DNA of 64,000 nucleotides from Daphnia pulex (Eukaryota > Arthropoda > Branchiopoda > Diplostraca > Daphniidae). Each line of letters begins with the position of its first letter. Position 1 is the stretch's first letter. The notes beneath the pieces were generated by a model. The model was not told the origin of the DNA. It saw only the letters and a program-made list of their open reading frames with translations, and did no database searches. The DNA lies in NCBI RefSeq assembly GCF_021134715.1, contig NC_060027.1, positions 6,448,001 through 6,512,000 on the forward strand, given 5' to 3'. Positions 37,681-49,563 of this stretch are shown here, piece by piece. The translations under genes were made by a program, and so were the position numbers.

Positions 37681-39030
37681 ATGCGCGTGCGCCTTGCGCG
37701 GACACTAAAATGCGCGGAATTTGTCTTGCGCGGAAAAAACTAAAATCAGAGCTATAGATGTTATACCATAGACAAAGACCACTGGTTGAAGCTCTTCATA
37801 AGAAAATTAACATGGCCAACTGTCGCCAGAATTCTTGCTACCCTTCCTCCGATTTCTCCAACCCCGTATTACTTGTCCTGCCCTCTAGTGTACGTTTTCA
37901 TCTCTACACTCTGCTTACTTCTATTCAATTGCAATGATTAATTGATTTCTCTGCTTTTGTAATTAGCTAATGTCAAAATTTAATACAATTTGACTTCTTA
38001 ATAAAAATTTTTAAGGCAAAATTACCTAAAACTATTAAACGCCAGCAAAGAATTTTACCAAGACAGAAGGAAAACAATCTTCGTCTGCAAAACCCTTCGT
38101 AGCCTCGGTGCAGTACAGTACTTTGTCCGCTAGAGGCACTACAATCGATACGGGAGCTCGGGGTCAGTAGGGATAGGGCTAAAAGGATAGCACAGCATCA
38201 ACCAGTGGTCTTTGTCTATGGTTATACCAATGAAAAAGTAGTAGATGCCAAAAAATCGTGCGCAGTTTACGCCGATGCGCACCACAGCGGCAGATAGCAT
38301 AACTAAACTTTTTATTACGCTTGACACTTAGCGTACTTCAAGAGACGAGACGAGAACCGACTGCTTGTCGAACAAAGGATCTTGAAGTACGCTAAGTCCA
38401 AGCGTAATAAAAAGTTTAGTTATGCTATCTGCCGCTGTGGTGCGCATCGGCGTAAACTGCGCACGATTTTTTGGCATGTCATACTACTTTTTCATTGGTA
38501 TAACATCTATAGACTCCTGGTCGCTTTACGGCTGTGTTGGCTTCTCTATCCCGGTTTCAGGGTAACAGTAAGCCGATTTTCAGAGATTTTAGGGCGGAGC
38601 CTGTCAGAATTTGTGAAGTGGAAACGTTAAAAAGAGCCATCTAGGCTCTCAAAAGTAGCTGAGCGTAGTAGCTGACACACTCACTTGAAGTTTCCAAATC
38701 GGCTTACGTTTACCCTGAAACCGGGATAGGGAAGAAGCCAACTCAGCCGTGAAGCGACCAGGAGTCTAGCTCTGCTAAAATGCGCGTTTAAAAAAAAAAA
38801 GAAACGTACTAGTTTGCGCGCATCGCAGGGAGAAAATGCGTGCCTAAACACTAAAATGCGCGCTGGCCGAAGGGAATATGCGCGCACCCATACTGTGATA
38901 CTGAAATGCGCGCAAGATCCAAACTTGTACATTTTAAACCTGCGCACACTTTAAACTGCCTCCGCCAACACTGATGCGCGCAATCAAACAGGAAATTGCA
39001 CATATTAAACGTGCGCGCAGCCAACACTGA
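37681..39030. mobile_element. Nested fold-back (multi-armed inverted-repeat) element
   Basis: Several inverted repeats are stacked. Arms 38221-38342 and 38381-38504 are near-perfect complements with a 38-nt loop. Arms 38510-38580 and 38696-38768 are a second pair. A 24-bp block at about 37764-37788 is inverted against 38198-38221. Both flanks carry an iterated motif, CTAAAATGCGCG and variants (about 37680-37735, 38776, 38850, 38899, 38970). No transposase is present. The outer limits are uncertain because target duplications were not found. Fold-back elements with repetitive ends are known in arthropods; this exact family I do not recognise. Confidence 0.65.
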
Positions 39031-39065
39031 TACGTGTAAATTAGGGTACTTTAAAGGGTTATAAC

Positions 39066-39750
39066 TAAGGCTGTAACCCGGAGCTAAATGGGCGGTTTTT
39101 TTTTTAGATAGGTTTCCTAGATTTTTTTTTTAACACGGGTTTGATCGGGATGGGCCAAAAGCGAAAAATGACCCGACCCGGGTCATCCCACGGGACACAA
39201 CAAACTTACCGGCCCGGGTCACGCCCAGGGTAAAAATCGGGTCAAACACACATTTTTTAAGTTTATCAATGGACGTTTACAAATTATATTTATATACATA
39301 GTCAAACGTACATTGATAAAAGAAACTTGAAAATGTTACTGAAGTTTAAATGTAGTAGTTAACTTTCATCTCATTGAACAAACTTGAAAAAATTCCATAA
39401 ATTTCTTAATAATCTTCTTTTTCTAGCAATGGCACGTCAATACTGTCTTCTTCACACTCCTGGATGCCCTTATCTACCACTTATTCTACTTTTCACTACG
39501 GAATTCTCGTAGAGCATTTGACGGCAACATTTTTAGGTCTTTCTTGAGGCCGCAGGCATATTGCATAACGAGCTTCTCTGTTCTCTATGTGAATACTAGA
39601 CAACCGCTCGGGTTGGCGGTAGACAACACTACCGCTCGGGTTGGCCCGCGGACTCAGCGATACGCCCCGGCGCCCGTCCCGTAAAAAAAAATACATCGGT
39701 GGGTTCATGTTTCCTGGTTAATTTTTTTCATGGCCCGGGTTACAGCCCTA
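39066..39750. mobile_element. Non-autonomous hAT-type element (MITE)
   Basis: The ends are TAAGGCTGTAACCCGG on the left and the complement of TAGGGCTGTAACCCGGGCC on the right. That gives 16-bp terminal repeats with one mismatch. A perfect 8-bp direct duplication, GTTATAAC, flanks it at 39058-39065 and 39751-39758. Eight-base duplications and (T/C)AGGGCTG-like ends are hallmarks of hAT transposons. The 685-bp interior has no transposase frame and carries GGGTCATCCC/CCCGGGTC-rich sequence. Confidence 0.85.
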
Positions 39751-39758
39751 GTTATAAC

Positions 39759-41118
39759 TATAGAACGGGTTAAGCTAGAACGTTGCGGAAAACTTTGATA
39801 TGAAGAGCTTCGCAAGCTCTATAAAACCGTTGATTGATCGTCATATATTTTGCATGAGATTTAATGTAGTCAATTCTAAATTGAAAACAAATTTTATTTT
39901 TTTACCCATTCTATTCCCTTTCTTCACCCCCCATTTCAGCGAAACATTTTATGTCTGAGGTCTGGATCGAACTCGGAACCTACTTTTTATATCGCTATTT
40001 ATGTATGACATACATAATATAATAGGTTTGAGCCGAGTGCTCGAACAACTATATACCACCCTTAATGTTAGTAAAAAAGAAATGTTTATAACAAAATGCT
40101 ATGGGTTGGGTTGACGATGGGTTGTAATGTCTAAATCCGTCAGTACCAATTCAAGTTCCATGAAAATGATTGGGGAAAGCCAATATAATTTAGTCTATTT
40201 AGAATGGCACGTACGTTGTGCCATGGTCATTTTATTATAGTAATTTGCATTACTTTAAACCAAACTTTCTTCCATTCTACAATAAATTTCAGAGACTTAA
40301 GCGCTCGTTTTTATGTTACGGCTACGGCTACGGCCAAAAAAAATTTCGTCGCGATCCGACAAAAATTTGATTTTTCGGATCGCCGAGAAAAAAAGCAGAA
40401 CTCCATAAGTTTCTCTCTCGCGCACGGGCGCGTTCCCAAACTTCTGGTAGCTATTAGCATTCGTCGATAACATTGTTGTAGTGTGTTGCTGTTTAATGAA
40501 TGCTATGCCTACCATCGTACCACCGTGGTAAAATGTAAACATCCCATTGATAACAATATCATATGAAATCGAAATCTTTGTATTATGGCTCTTTTTAGGA
40601 GTAACATGAACGGAATTTACGTGAGAAAACAAATAATATTTTTGACTCAAATGTTTCATGACTGTAGCGGTTTCCTTTTACACTGATCTTGTTTTGATTT
40701 TTCTACTGGGACAACATTTTCAGATTCTTTGTTCTTCTTCTTTTCTTCTGTCACACAATTTTTGCAAATTCAATTTCGTCCAAACCTTTTTTCGCGGAGG
40801 CTTTACACAACACTTATGATAAACACTTATAATGAAGTCAATGTTTGCACAAACTGCTGTCTTCATTTGATTTTAATGGATCTTAGCAGCACGTCTTGTA
40901 GTTTGATGAATTTGCTGATATGGTCAAAATATCAACTCCTTCTGCAGTTCCCTGTAGAGCAGTATTCACTAAGACTACATCCGACGATGGGGATAGACGT
41001 CGACGAAGTGAGATAGGGTAGCAGTAGTAGATATAGTAGTAATGACTTCAATCCTTAAGAAGTGTTCACAGGGCAATGGTGGGAGAATGATGTTTTTCAT
41101 GTAGGCTACATACAGGTC
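39759..41118. other. Non-coding spacer with a small hairpin
   Basis: No gene recognised. A 40351-40383 hairpin pairs GCGATCCG with CGGATCGC and an A-run with a T-run. The rest is AT-rich. Confidence 0.4.
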
Positions 41119-41968
41119 TTTGATTTAATAACTTCAACAACCTTTGCATCAATGGGAACTAAAATAACAGCTACGTCCGATTCAATGAACGCCATAAAAA
41201 TGCAGAAATTACGATTGGTCACCATCCTTTGGTGTTGTACCTGGAAATAATAAGGGTGTTTTTTTTTCCATTGACAATGCGCTTGTTTCATTGTCATGCA
41301 TTAAGAAGAAATCATTGTTTTTTAGCAACGTCAATCAAAGATGATTCGTCCTTATGCTTCCACGAACATTTAACCTCGACAACGCCATTCCAATGACAGT
41401 CACAATGAAATAAACCGTCTGGTGTGGCCCCCGTTCCAACACGTCGTTGAAAGAATTAGACCGCATTTAACAATTGTGAACCCGACATGCACTTTGTTTT
41501 TCTGTAGGAAATCACAACCTTTTTTGATGCACCTCGACTCATTTTCTATACCATAGCTAAAAGAGATAACACATTATTGATGGATGAGCTATGAATGAAA
41601 TGTTTCAATGAAATATACCGCGTAGCTTCTGTGGAGAAATGGTGTTTAGCTGGATAGCAAATTTTCTTCAACAGCGACTGAGGGAATCTCTAAGTTGGTA
41701 TGGCAAATTGCATACGAATTTGAGGCCGTGCTTAGCCCGGCACGATAACGGTTCCACAGTGGTGTCTTATGCTGTCTGATGGTGATCTTGCGACATCATC
41801 TGATTGAATTTGAGAGACAAAAAATGATTGAATTTTAACAAGTCTCTCGCATTCTTGTATAACATCAGTGTATGGTTTTTGGTAGAATGCAGCGTTGAAT
41901 ATTTCTGACAATGCCAACGGGAGTGTCGGTGGTTTGAAGTTATCGGCATAACTATCGAGAACTAACAA
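41106..41968 (-). pseudogene. YqaJ-type (PD-(D/E)xK) nuclease remnant, copy 1
   Basis: Read on the minus strand, the fragments line up in the order of the YqaJ viral-recombinase fold seen in many repetitive invertebrate genes. First comes the pre-domain ECERLVKIQSFFVSQIQSD, then LLKKICYPAKHHFSTEATRY. Next is the catalytic ATPDG (about 41414-41431) with VVEVKCSWK (about 41360-41380), and then YYFQVQHQRMVTN. The nuclease Asp, Glu and Lys are all visible. Frames change at least three times, at homopolymers and between conserved blocks, so this copy cannot be translated whole. It probably belongs to a transposon or multicopy family, because the whole block is repeated in the window. Confidence 0.75.
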
Positions 41969-44223
41969 TTGGTGGTCATTTCTGGAACGTTGTTGCTGTT
42001 AACAATCTTTCTTTGCTGAATTAATGTCTTTTCAGTTTCTGTTTTTTCCTCTCATTTCCGTGACGTGTTCAGATCGCCAATTTTGTTTATTAAAGCCTAC
42101 TTATTACAAGAATAAAGATTACTTAGAAATGCAGTTTATCCATCAATCGCTTAATTATTTTTATTTCAACTTACCACCGCTCGTCTTGGATATGTGTCTA
42201 ACCACACGTTCTGTTTCGCTGTACATGGTAGTGTTTTAGCAGTTATTACACTATAAAGTACGACTCCTACATGACAACAAACTCCACCAAGTCTAGAATG
42301 AATATAATGTACTCATTAGTATGTAAGTTTAATCGTATTCAATCTGCAATATAATGTATGGTATGATATCTTACCCTACTATACATTGACAATGTGCTGC
42401 GAGGATTATATTGTTTGTGTTTATACACACCGAAGGCAGCAGTTCTTTTTTGGTTAAGAACTGTGGGCGAACTGTGAATGGTGGACAAGGGCAGTAACGA
42501 TAACTTTTCCATCAGCAAGTTGAATTCTAGGGGGCTGACAAAAAAGGGCTGACACCCAACCACTTGTGACGTTCTAAATTGCATTCTGCATGGTTTTCAT
42601 GGCATTCAGTTGTAATTTGGTATCTTTACTCCTTCTTTCTATAAGGTACATGTACAGCTCGTGCTCTGTAATTGTTGATAGGAACTTTTCTAACACAATT
42701 ATGGACTTTTGCCACATTTCCTTTGGTAAGACATATGGGCAGTCAACATTGCACTTACACAATTTGTCGATATAAATCTCTTTTTCCTTCGAAACAAGTC
42801 CTTCTGCGTAAGCCGAGTATTTAAAAAGGGTAATGCTATCAAATAACTGAGTCCCAACATCACTATTTTCACTAATCATGACAAGGCGAATCGTCTGTAG
42901 CTAAACAACTGCAGAGAATCAGCTCAGCTGATGTAAACACTGACCATCAATTAATTTTCATAAATAAATTTGACGTTATATAGATTTAAAAATTATGTAG
43001 TGTATTATCAATCCTTATAACGAATTTAGTTACAAAAGATTTCTTTATAAAATTGAGTTTAACTATTTTTAATGTTAAAATAAAGGTTCTCTTCATAAGG
43101 CCTGAGGGGAAAAAAAACCTGAAACTTTTGTATCAACGTGGCCGGTGAGAATCAACCCATGTGCTTTAAGATGTACTGCAATTCTTCACTGGGGAAAGGA
43201 TTGTTGCACCTTGGGACAAATAGGTGATTCCAGATGCGCATTCGTCAAAGCCACTGATGGCTTTCACCACCCTGTATGGTTTCGACCTGTGCTCAAAAGT
43301 TGACAGCCACTCTAACAGAGGAATATTAAGTAACGAGAGATGTGTTGATTGAGGCAGTGGCTCACCAAATTGTAGTACACTATTATTAAAGAGACTTGAA
43401 ACTTCAGTGTTTATTTTACTTGAATCTGTTTGAGGGTTCATCAAGTTCAATTAAGTAGCTTTGTTTCCTTGTAATTGTTTGCTTGAAACAACCTTCACGT
43501 TTCATATCGTGTTTGTGTGTTTGTGATTTACAAAGCAATTTCTTTGTCAGGATCCTTCAAAAAATTTAACCCTTCTCTTTTGTCTTTTTCCTTACACTTT
43601 CCCCTAAGATTTAAAAATCTGTCAGTGGAATGATTTTGAACGATTTTGAATCGAATTTCAATTCTGTTCACTGAAATGGAGTATGATGTCAGACGTATTT
43701 CTTCTACACGGGTAAAAGCTGTTGATTGCCATCCAAGAGAGCCCAGGCTGTCACTTGTTTACTTTGAAAGCTGTTTTCCATGAAGGCATTGCACGAGAGA
43801 GTGGCTGATCGATTCAGTCAACCTGCTGTTAGTCCCTGCTGTTCGGATCTGATCCTGTGGCCAATTTTCGCGTGCCACTGCACACAGTTTAGCATGATGC
43901 TTTCAAGGCTTCTCACAAGATTGATGACGAGATTATTGGGTGAAAAAGGTGCTCAAACTTTTGTGGGAAGTTTTGTAATTACAGTGATCTATCAGACTGC
44001 TTCCATAACGCTGGAAAGAACGCAATGTAAAGGCATGTGTTCATAATGTAGAAGAGTGCAGCTTATTTATGGGAAAGCAAGCTTTGATGAGCTTTGACAA
44101 GAGACCATCACAATGGGGTCGACTCCGCATTCAGAGAGTCTACAGCGGCCATGAGTTCCCATTCCGTCTAATGAGGTTGATAAGAAAGATCTGTCTCAGA
44201 GCTAAACCTATTTACTTTGTCTG
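41119..44223. repeat. 3.1-kb direct repeat, copy 1
   Basis: This segment is repeated almost base for base at 60893-64000, in the same orientation, 19.77 kb away. Only scattered substitutions and 1-2 base indels are visible. The left border is sharp: TTTGATTTAATAACTTC is shared, and the bases before it differ. The right border is unknown because copy 2 runs off the window. The segment carries a decayed YqaJ-type nuclease gene on the minus strand. Confidence 0.95.
42339..43450 (-). pseudogene. Upstream coding-like blocks of the YqaJ element, copy 1
   Basis: Minus-strand open blocks at 42339-42584, 42574-42879 (101 codons, with CKCNVDCPYVLP) and 43166-43450 (94 codons, with EHRSKPYRVVKAISGFDECA) are kept in both copies of the repeat and lie 5' of the nuclease part. 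The first two are identical at the amino-acid level in copy 2 and the third differs at three positions. I do not recognise their domains. They may be N-terminal exons of the same element protein. Confidence 0.4.
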
Positions 44224-46402
44224 CAATAATCTTGTAGAGTGAGCGAGTGTGGCTCCACCAGAAAAAATGCTCAACACAGCTGTTTAGTATGTACAATTCA
44301 AAAAATACACAAGACATCAGCTCCGTCCACCGATAGGGTTAACGGAAGAGAAACCTCGGCTGATTTCCCAGATAATCCTTAAGTCATTAATAAGTCCCAC
44401 CGACTTTGAGCTGCGGAGATAATTCCATGTTTACCTTTTTGCCCTGCGTAGCTCCAACTGGCAAGTCACTTAGAATTCGAAGTAGGAAAGTCTACCGGTG
44501 ACGGTCTTCTGTAGGGTCTACAGCTTGAAGACCTGTTTTGCTTTATGACGTAGAGAGTAGAGCCTCTTAGACCACCAGTCATCTTTCGGGCCGATGACTA
44601 AGACAAATCTGGCCTAGGTAATTTTTAATTTCGATTGAGGGCTGATCCAAGGCAAGAAAAGATATGCGAAACAGTAAAATCTAGTTGGGTTGATTTTAGG
44701 AAAAATAAACTGGAACGTTTTCAGGTTTTCCACTGTTTACAAAGAGAGATATTTAGTCGTGACATGTTGGGGCATTAGGAGTGGAAGCAGATTTTATGAC
44801 TGGCTGAGACTTGACGGACAGCAGAAGGCCTCAAAAATATGGATAGTTGGAGAAAGAATTGATGTGGTCCGGCTAAAACGATTTCGCTACCAAGATCTTA
44901 TCTCCCGTCAATGTAATGTGTAGAAAAGATTTTTGCGAAAAAGTGTAAGTCTGAAAAATTTAACGTGGTGTCAATACATGCCATTTGATTGCTCACGACA
45001 TGAGCTGTTGTATGCATGGATGATGTCAGGGTTAGCTTTCTAAAAATTGCTGTCCCGTATGGGCGCGAATCATTTAAAGTGTGGAAGGATATGTAGCCAG
45101 AAGGGATATCAGAAACAACCGCACTTTTAGAGTTCAGGGCATACAGTTCTAGACGATTTTTTTAAAACTGTATCTTTTGGCAGATAACCAATGTAAGAAC
45201 TTGAAAAAGCACGTTTCTTTTCTGCCTGGCTCCTATCAGTTTTCCATAAATAACAAAAAATATAGTAGCTTCGAAATAGAAAATTATGCCATTCAATTTA
45301 CAGAGAAACTTGAAGCTTTCCGAAACTTGGAATAAAATGATCGACTTTTCTGACGAGATATACAAAAAAGAAAACCCCTAAATCTTGTCTGATTAAGTCG
45401 TGGACTCGTTGACGCACATTCAAAAAATTGCCACATCCCAAAAATTATCTTACCCCCAAAATTGCCACATCCCAAAAATACTGTATACTGCGTACGAACT
45501 CTGCGAGCAGTTTATCTTCCTCTCCGATGTGTTTATTCTTAATAATTAAATATTAATCACGACTCAAAGTTTAATTAGTTAAAAAAACCAACAAGCAGAG
45601 CTAATGCAATACATTTCATCACTGCTTGATTTTTAATGTGATTACTAACACAGGCACCAGTTGTTGTGCGAGTTGTTTTCTACTCGATGGTCTCTTTCGA
45701 AATAATAGTCTTAATCAAAATAACCTTCCTCAGCGTTGCAGATCTATCATAAACACATTTTCACCATCGCAATTTTACCGCGGATTCACGGAGAAAAAAA
45801 CATCAAATAAGTGTAATCTTACCTATTGTTGATTTTTTTCAATATACTGCCATTTACCTTGTTAAACAGGAGTCTTTCGTTTCATCCCTCATCATTTTCA
45901 GGACGAAACGTAAGACGTTTCCAAAACAGACCCAGGATCAGTTCTACTGCGCGAAGCAACAACAATCGATTGGAAACCTGACAATTCGGTTTCAGTTACA
46001 TCTCCAGGCGTAACATTCTCATTGAAAACCACCAATTAGTAAAACGATGATGAAAGAAGATAAACACACCTGACATTCAATCTTCTCCCTTTTTAATCTG
46101 ATTGTTTATCGACGAGTTGCGTACGTTCAATTGTACCCTGAACGTATTGTTGACCAAACATTTTTCTGAGGAACTACAACTGTCTCGTTTAACTTTACTA
46201 TTATCACAAACCACTTTGAAGAAGTCAAACAACAGACCTAACATTAGATGATCCAAATTTCAACAAAAAAAGGTCAATTCCAACAGTAACCTATTGATTA
46301 TTCCGTTTCCATATGGAAACATTGAGGAAAATACTCGAAATCACAATGAATGATTTTCCCCTGAATTCAACCTCGAAAGAACCAATCATACCATCACTAA
46401 GG
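44224..46402. other. Repeat-poor or unclassified spacer
   Basis: Copy 1 of the 3.1-kb repeat may continue past 44223, but its partner is outside the window. Open frames such as 44690-44923 have no recognised motif. A local duplication (ATTGCCACATCCCAAAAA, twice) lies at about 45427-45478. Confidence 0.4.
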
Positions 46403-46404
46403 TA

Positions 46405-46608
46405 CACTCACTTCCATAAATAACTATACAGGCGTAAGCGCAAAACAACGCACCTGTGTTGGCCACAGTGGTGTGCAGCCTTTGTTGTTTGTAATCGAGA
46501 GGGAAGGGTTAGATTTTTCTCAAAGTAAGAAAATAGAATTTGTGTTAAAGCCAACATTGGTGCGTTGTTTCGCGCTTTGGCCTGTATAGTTATTTATGGA
46601 AGTGAGTG
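46405..46608. mobile_element. Tc1/mariner-type MITE with TA duplication
   Basis: Terminal inverted repeats of about 45-50 bp start CACTCACTTCCATAAATAAC at the left and are mirrored at the right. The element is flanked by TA on both sides (46403-46404, 46609-46610), as expected for Tc1/mariner insertion. The 204-bp length has no coding capacity. Confidence 0.85.
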
Positions 46609-46610
46609 TA

Positions 46611-47527
46611 CATCCTCTCTAAAGTGTCTTTATTTTCAAGCTAAATGCATCGCAACCAAACACTAACCAAACAAAATTCCTCTCATAAAACCTTTCAACA
46701 TTTACGAATAAATAAGACATATTTCACTCTAAGAAACAAACAACGCTATTCTTGAGTAAAATGGCGATTTCGGCGTGGGAAGTGACATTTCTTTAAAATT
46801 GGGGGAGATCGTTGATCGCTATAATGTAATTTGATTTCCCTTTTGGATGATTGTCATTATTCAGTCTTGTTTCAGTTCCTTAGATCTCTAGGAACGAAGT
46901 TTTTCAGTTATTTCCCCAAAAGCGACTGCACCCCCTGAAGAATTAAACTTTTTGTTACCACCGCAACTTTCATTCATTATAGTAGGCGATAGGGGACTTT
47001 ATCGCACACCACAGCCTTTGGGAATCCGATACTACACACATTTCGCGTATAATTCCCTATATGCCGTGATAACAGACCACCTAGATGCCATTACCCTCAT
47101 CCTAAAAGACTTAGGCATACGAATTAATCCATTACCCGGAAAGTCATCGATAAACGTGTTGGGTTAAATTAACAAATACAAACTGCTGTTTTTTCTCAAT
47201 AACTTTTATTCTTGATTATTATCATTCTACGACATTAAACAGCGCGGTGAATAAATTGCACACCCACACGTATAAGTAAAAGTTTATCTGGTTCTACACT
47301 CTCCTTTAGGAAGTAGTCGAGGGTAGTTAATTTTTAACCTCGAACAAAATGCATCCAGAAATTTTTTAAATGAACTTTGTTATTGTAGTGTTCAAGTTGT
47401 TAAATCCAAAACCCTTCTTGAAAATATTAAAAATTTCTGTAAAAAAAAAACAATTTTAAATTCAATTTTTTTTTTATTTTTGAAAAAATATGGTACTTTC
47501 AATTATAAATAACTTATTTAAAAAATT
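46611..47527. other. Spacer with one unassigned open frame
   Basis: A 71-codon plus-strand frame at 46952-47167 reads like ordinary protein (LGIRYYTHFAYNSLYAVITD) but I cannot assign it. It may be a fragment of a retroelement or gene. The remainder is AT-rich. Confidence 0.35.
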
Positions 47528-47556
47528 CCCTCGTGTTCTACCCGAGGAGAATTTTC
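47528..47556 (+). repeat. 29-bp inverted-repeat end, left
   Basis: Begins CCCTCGTGTTCTACCCGAGG and is repeated as its exact complement at 58554-58582, 11 kb away. A shorter direct copy is at 55951-55967. No matching target duplication was seen at the two outer ends. Confidence 0.75.
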
Positions 47557-48744
47557 ACGCAACGATTTTGTGGTTTTGTGGTTCTGTGCAGTTTGCAGAT
47601 TGCATTTGACGTGAATACAAGTGATTTTAATGGAATTAACACTTAAGCTAACTGAAAGCGGAAGTATAAGCGGATGCGCGGTTGGACTTAGCGTTCAGTT
47701 CCTTTCATTTTGTTTTATATTTCGGAAATTAATATGCAAACAGCACATTGATGACAATAAATTATAATCAAGGTAATTTAATATCTTTTAATTTTTCATG
47801 TTTTTACTTGACTTGAGTAATTGTTACTTCTGAAGCAGTTAGTGATAGTGAGTGTTAAACAGCCGAAAATTTCCGTAAGCAAACAGAGGTAAAACTTGCT
47901 GCTTTATTTGTTCTTACCTAAATGTGTAAATGAAAACAGTTAAATTCCCACCTTTTTTTTATCTAGTTCAATCCAAAGGAAATGACTTCTTGTGAAACCA
48001 CATGTCCACACTACACTTTTGATTTCACGAAAACGGACGGGTGGAATGTGGAATTCGAATGTGGAACGGATGGAAATATTTAATCTTTTCTCAATCCATG
48101 GTGCACTTTACACCAGTAACAGGTAGACTATAAAGATGAGCCGTTTATTGATTTGATGAGAGAGAACATCGAAAACTGTAAGGACATTTATTAAAAAAAT
48201 AATTTTCCGGTGATCGTTATATCTACGTGTCAGTGATAGTTTGTATTAATCGTGCTAGCGTACAAACCGACTTACCCGTTTAAACTTAAATTTTATTTCA
48301 TTCGAGTGACGCTCTTTTTTTTTCTTTACAATAATTGTGAAGATGTTCCGGTACCAAACAAATTTGATTCTCTCATTTTTCTTAGGTTGCTGACCTATGC
48401 GTTTAATACCATCCCCATGCGCTATTCAGCAATGCACCACTGATAATGTATAAAAGGTGAGAAGAAAAGTTATTTGGAAACGAAACATTAAGAAACAAAG
48501 AATTATTATGAAACTGGGATATGTGTGATACCTATTTTAAAAAATGAAACAAAAAAAAAATTAATTGAATGTAAGTATGGAAATTAAACATATAAAGTTA
48601 ATTTTGATTCTTCCCAATGATACGATTTTGCGTGTCCAACCGTCAACAAGATATCTTGTAGAATAATTTCATTTGGTCCTATACTTGGTGTTCAGCATTC
48701 GTCTCCAGATGACACTGATTATCCGGCAAGCAAAAAAATAACAT
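47557..48744. other. Spacer 3' of the secreted-protein gene
   Basis: AT-rich, with no recognisable gene. Short open frames such as 48252-48443 lack motifs. Confidence 0.4.
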
Positions 48745-49563
48745 TCACTTCTTCCACAGGCATATTCTACTGTTGCAGCCGAAATTTTCGGAAACTTGTT
48801 CGCCTGGCGTCAGAATAACATCTTGGTGGGCAGATGCGGACCCTTGCCTCGGGTCCTCCATGACGGCGGGCGGGTATTGAGGATAGCCGTCGTAAATGTT
48901 TGGATTCGATCGTGGAGCCAATCGAGTGTTAACTAATTGCTTCACTCGCGCCAGCCGAACAGCGATCGGAACATCAGTGACGGGAGCCATCACTCTGTCA
49001 TCGTAAAAGTCTTCATCCGTAATGTCTTCTTCCGAATGCTGGTAATAATATCCGCTGCCGATGGGCGTTGGCGTTTCGGGTGTGCTTGCTCGTCCAACTA
49101 ATCCAGTAAATATATTTGCCAGAGATCTTATCACATCGAAGAAGCCTACCTGTTGATGGCTAGGATTCCCTGTAGCCTGATCGGTCGTCTTCCACTGATT
49201 GGCTCCTTCTCCGGGCCAAACTGCTGACGTCGTCCCCATGTCGGCGCTGGCAGATTCGCTCACAATTTGATCACCGGTCGTCTGCGGGTAATAGACATTT
49301 TCCACTCCGGCTCCAGCGTAGGCGAAGTTATAATCTCCGGTCATCAGCGGTTGCGAATCTTCTCCGGCCAAATTGGCGTTGGTGACGAACGAATCAGCCG
49401 CATCCAAAATGGTCACAATCACCAATGCTACAAGGAGCTGCAAGAGTCAAACGAGAAAACACAAAGGTAACTTAGAGAAAAGCTTTTAAAAAGCAAACGC
49501 GTATTTCCAAATAAAGGCTATAGCTATATAGCTGATTACCATAAAGTCAAGCTGAAGGCGCAT
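48745..49563 (-). CDS. Predicted secreted protein, unknown function
   Basis: Two exons: a 24-nt first coding exon at 49563-49540 (MRLQLDFM) and 49437-48745, giving 238 aa. The donor is GTAATC and the acceptor is a strong pyrimidine tract ending TTGCAG. Splicing places a basic start before the hydrophobic run LLVALVIVTILDAAD, forming a clear signal peptide, which the second exon alone would lack. The mature part is acidic and rich in Tyr, Pro, Ser and Thr (GYYYQHSEEDITDEDFYDD, YDGYPQYPP), with two Cys near the end (FGCNSRICLWKK). The pattern resembles arthropod extracellular or cuticle-associated proteins, but I recognise no domain. It sits inside the repeat-rich zone, yet its frame and splice sites are intact. 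Confidence 0.7.

Noticed and set aside
39940-40050. Minus-strand A-box and B-box-like words suggesting a tRNA or SINE
   Set aside because: The boxes are too far apart and the A-box match is poor. It is not supported as a Pol III unit.
43780-44046. 88-codon plus-strand frame in both copies of the 3.1-kb repeat
   Set aside because: Its presence in both copies only reflects the duplication. No motif is seen and the recognised coding parts of the repeat are on the other strand.
11768-45413. 15-mer GTCGTGGACTCGTTG shared by 11.77 kb and 45.40 kb
   Set aside because: A single shared 15-mer is expected about once or twice by chance in a window this size, and the flanks do not align.
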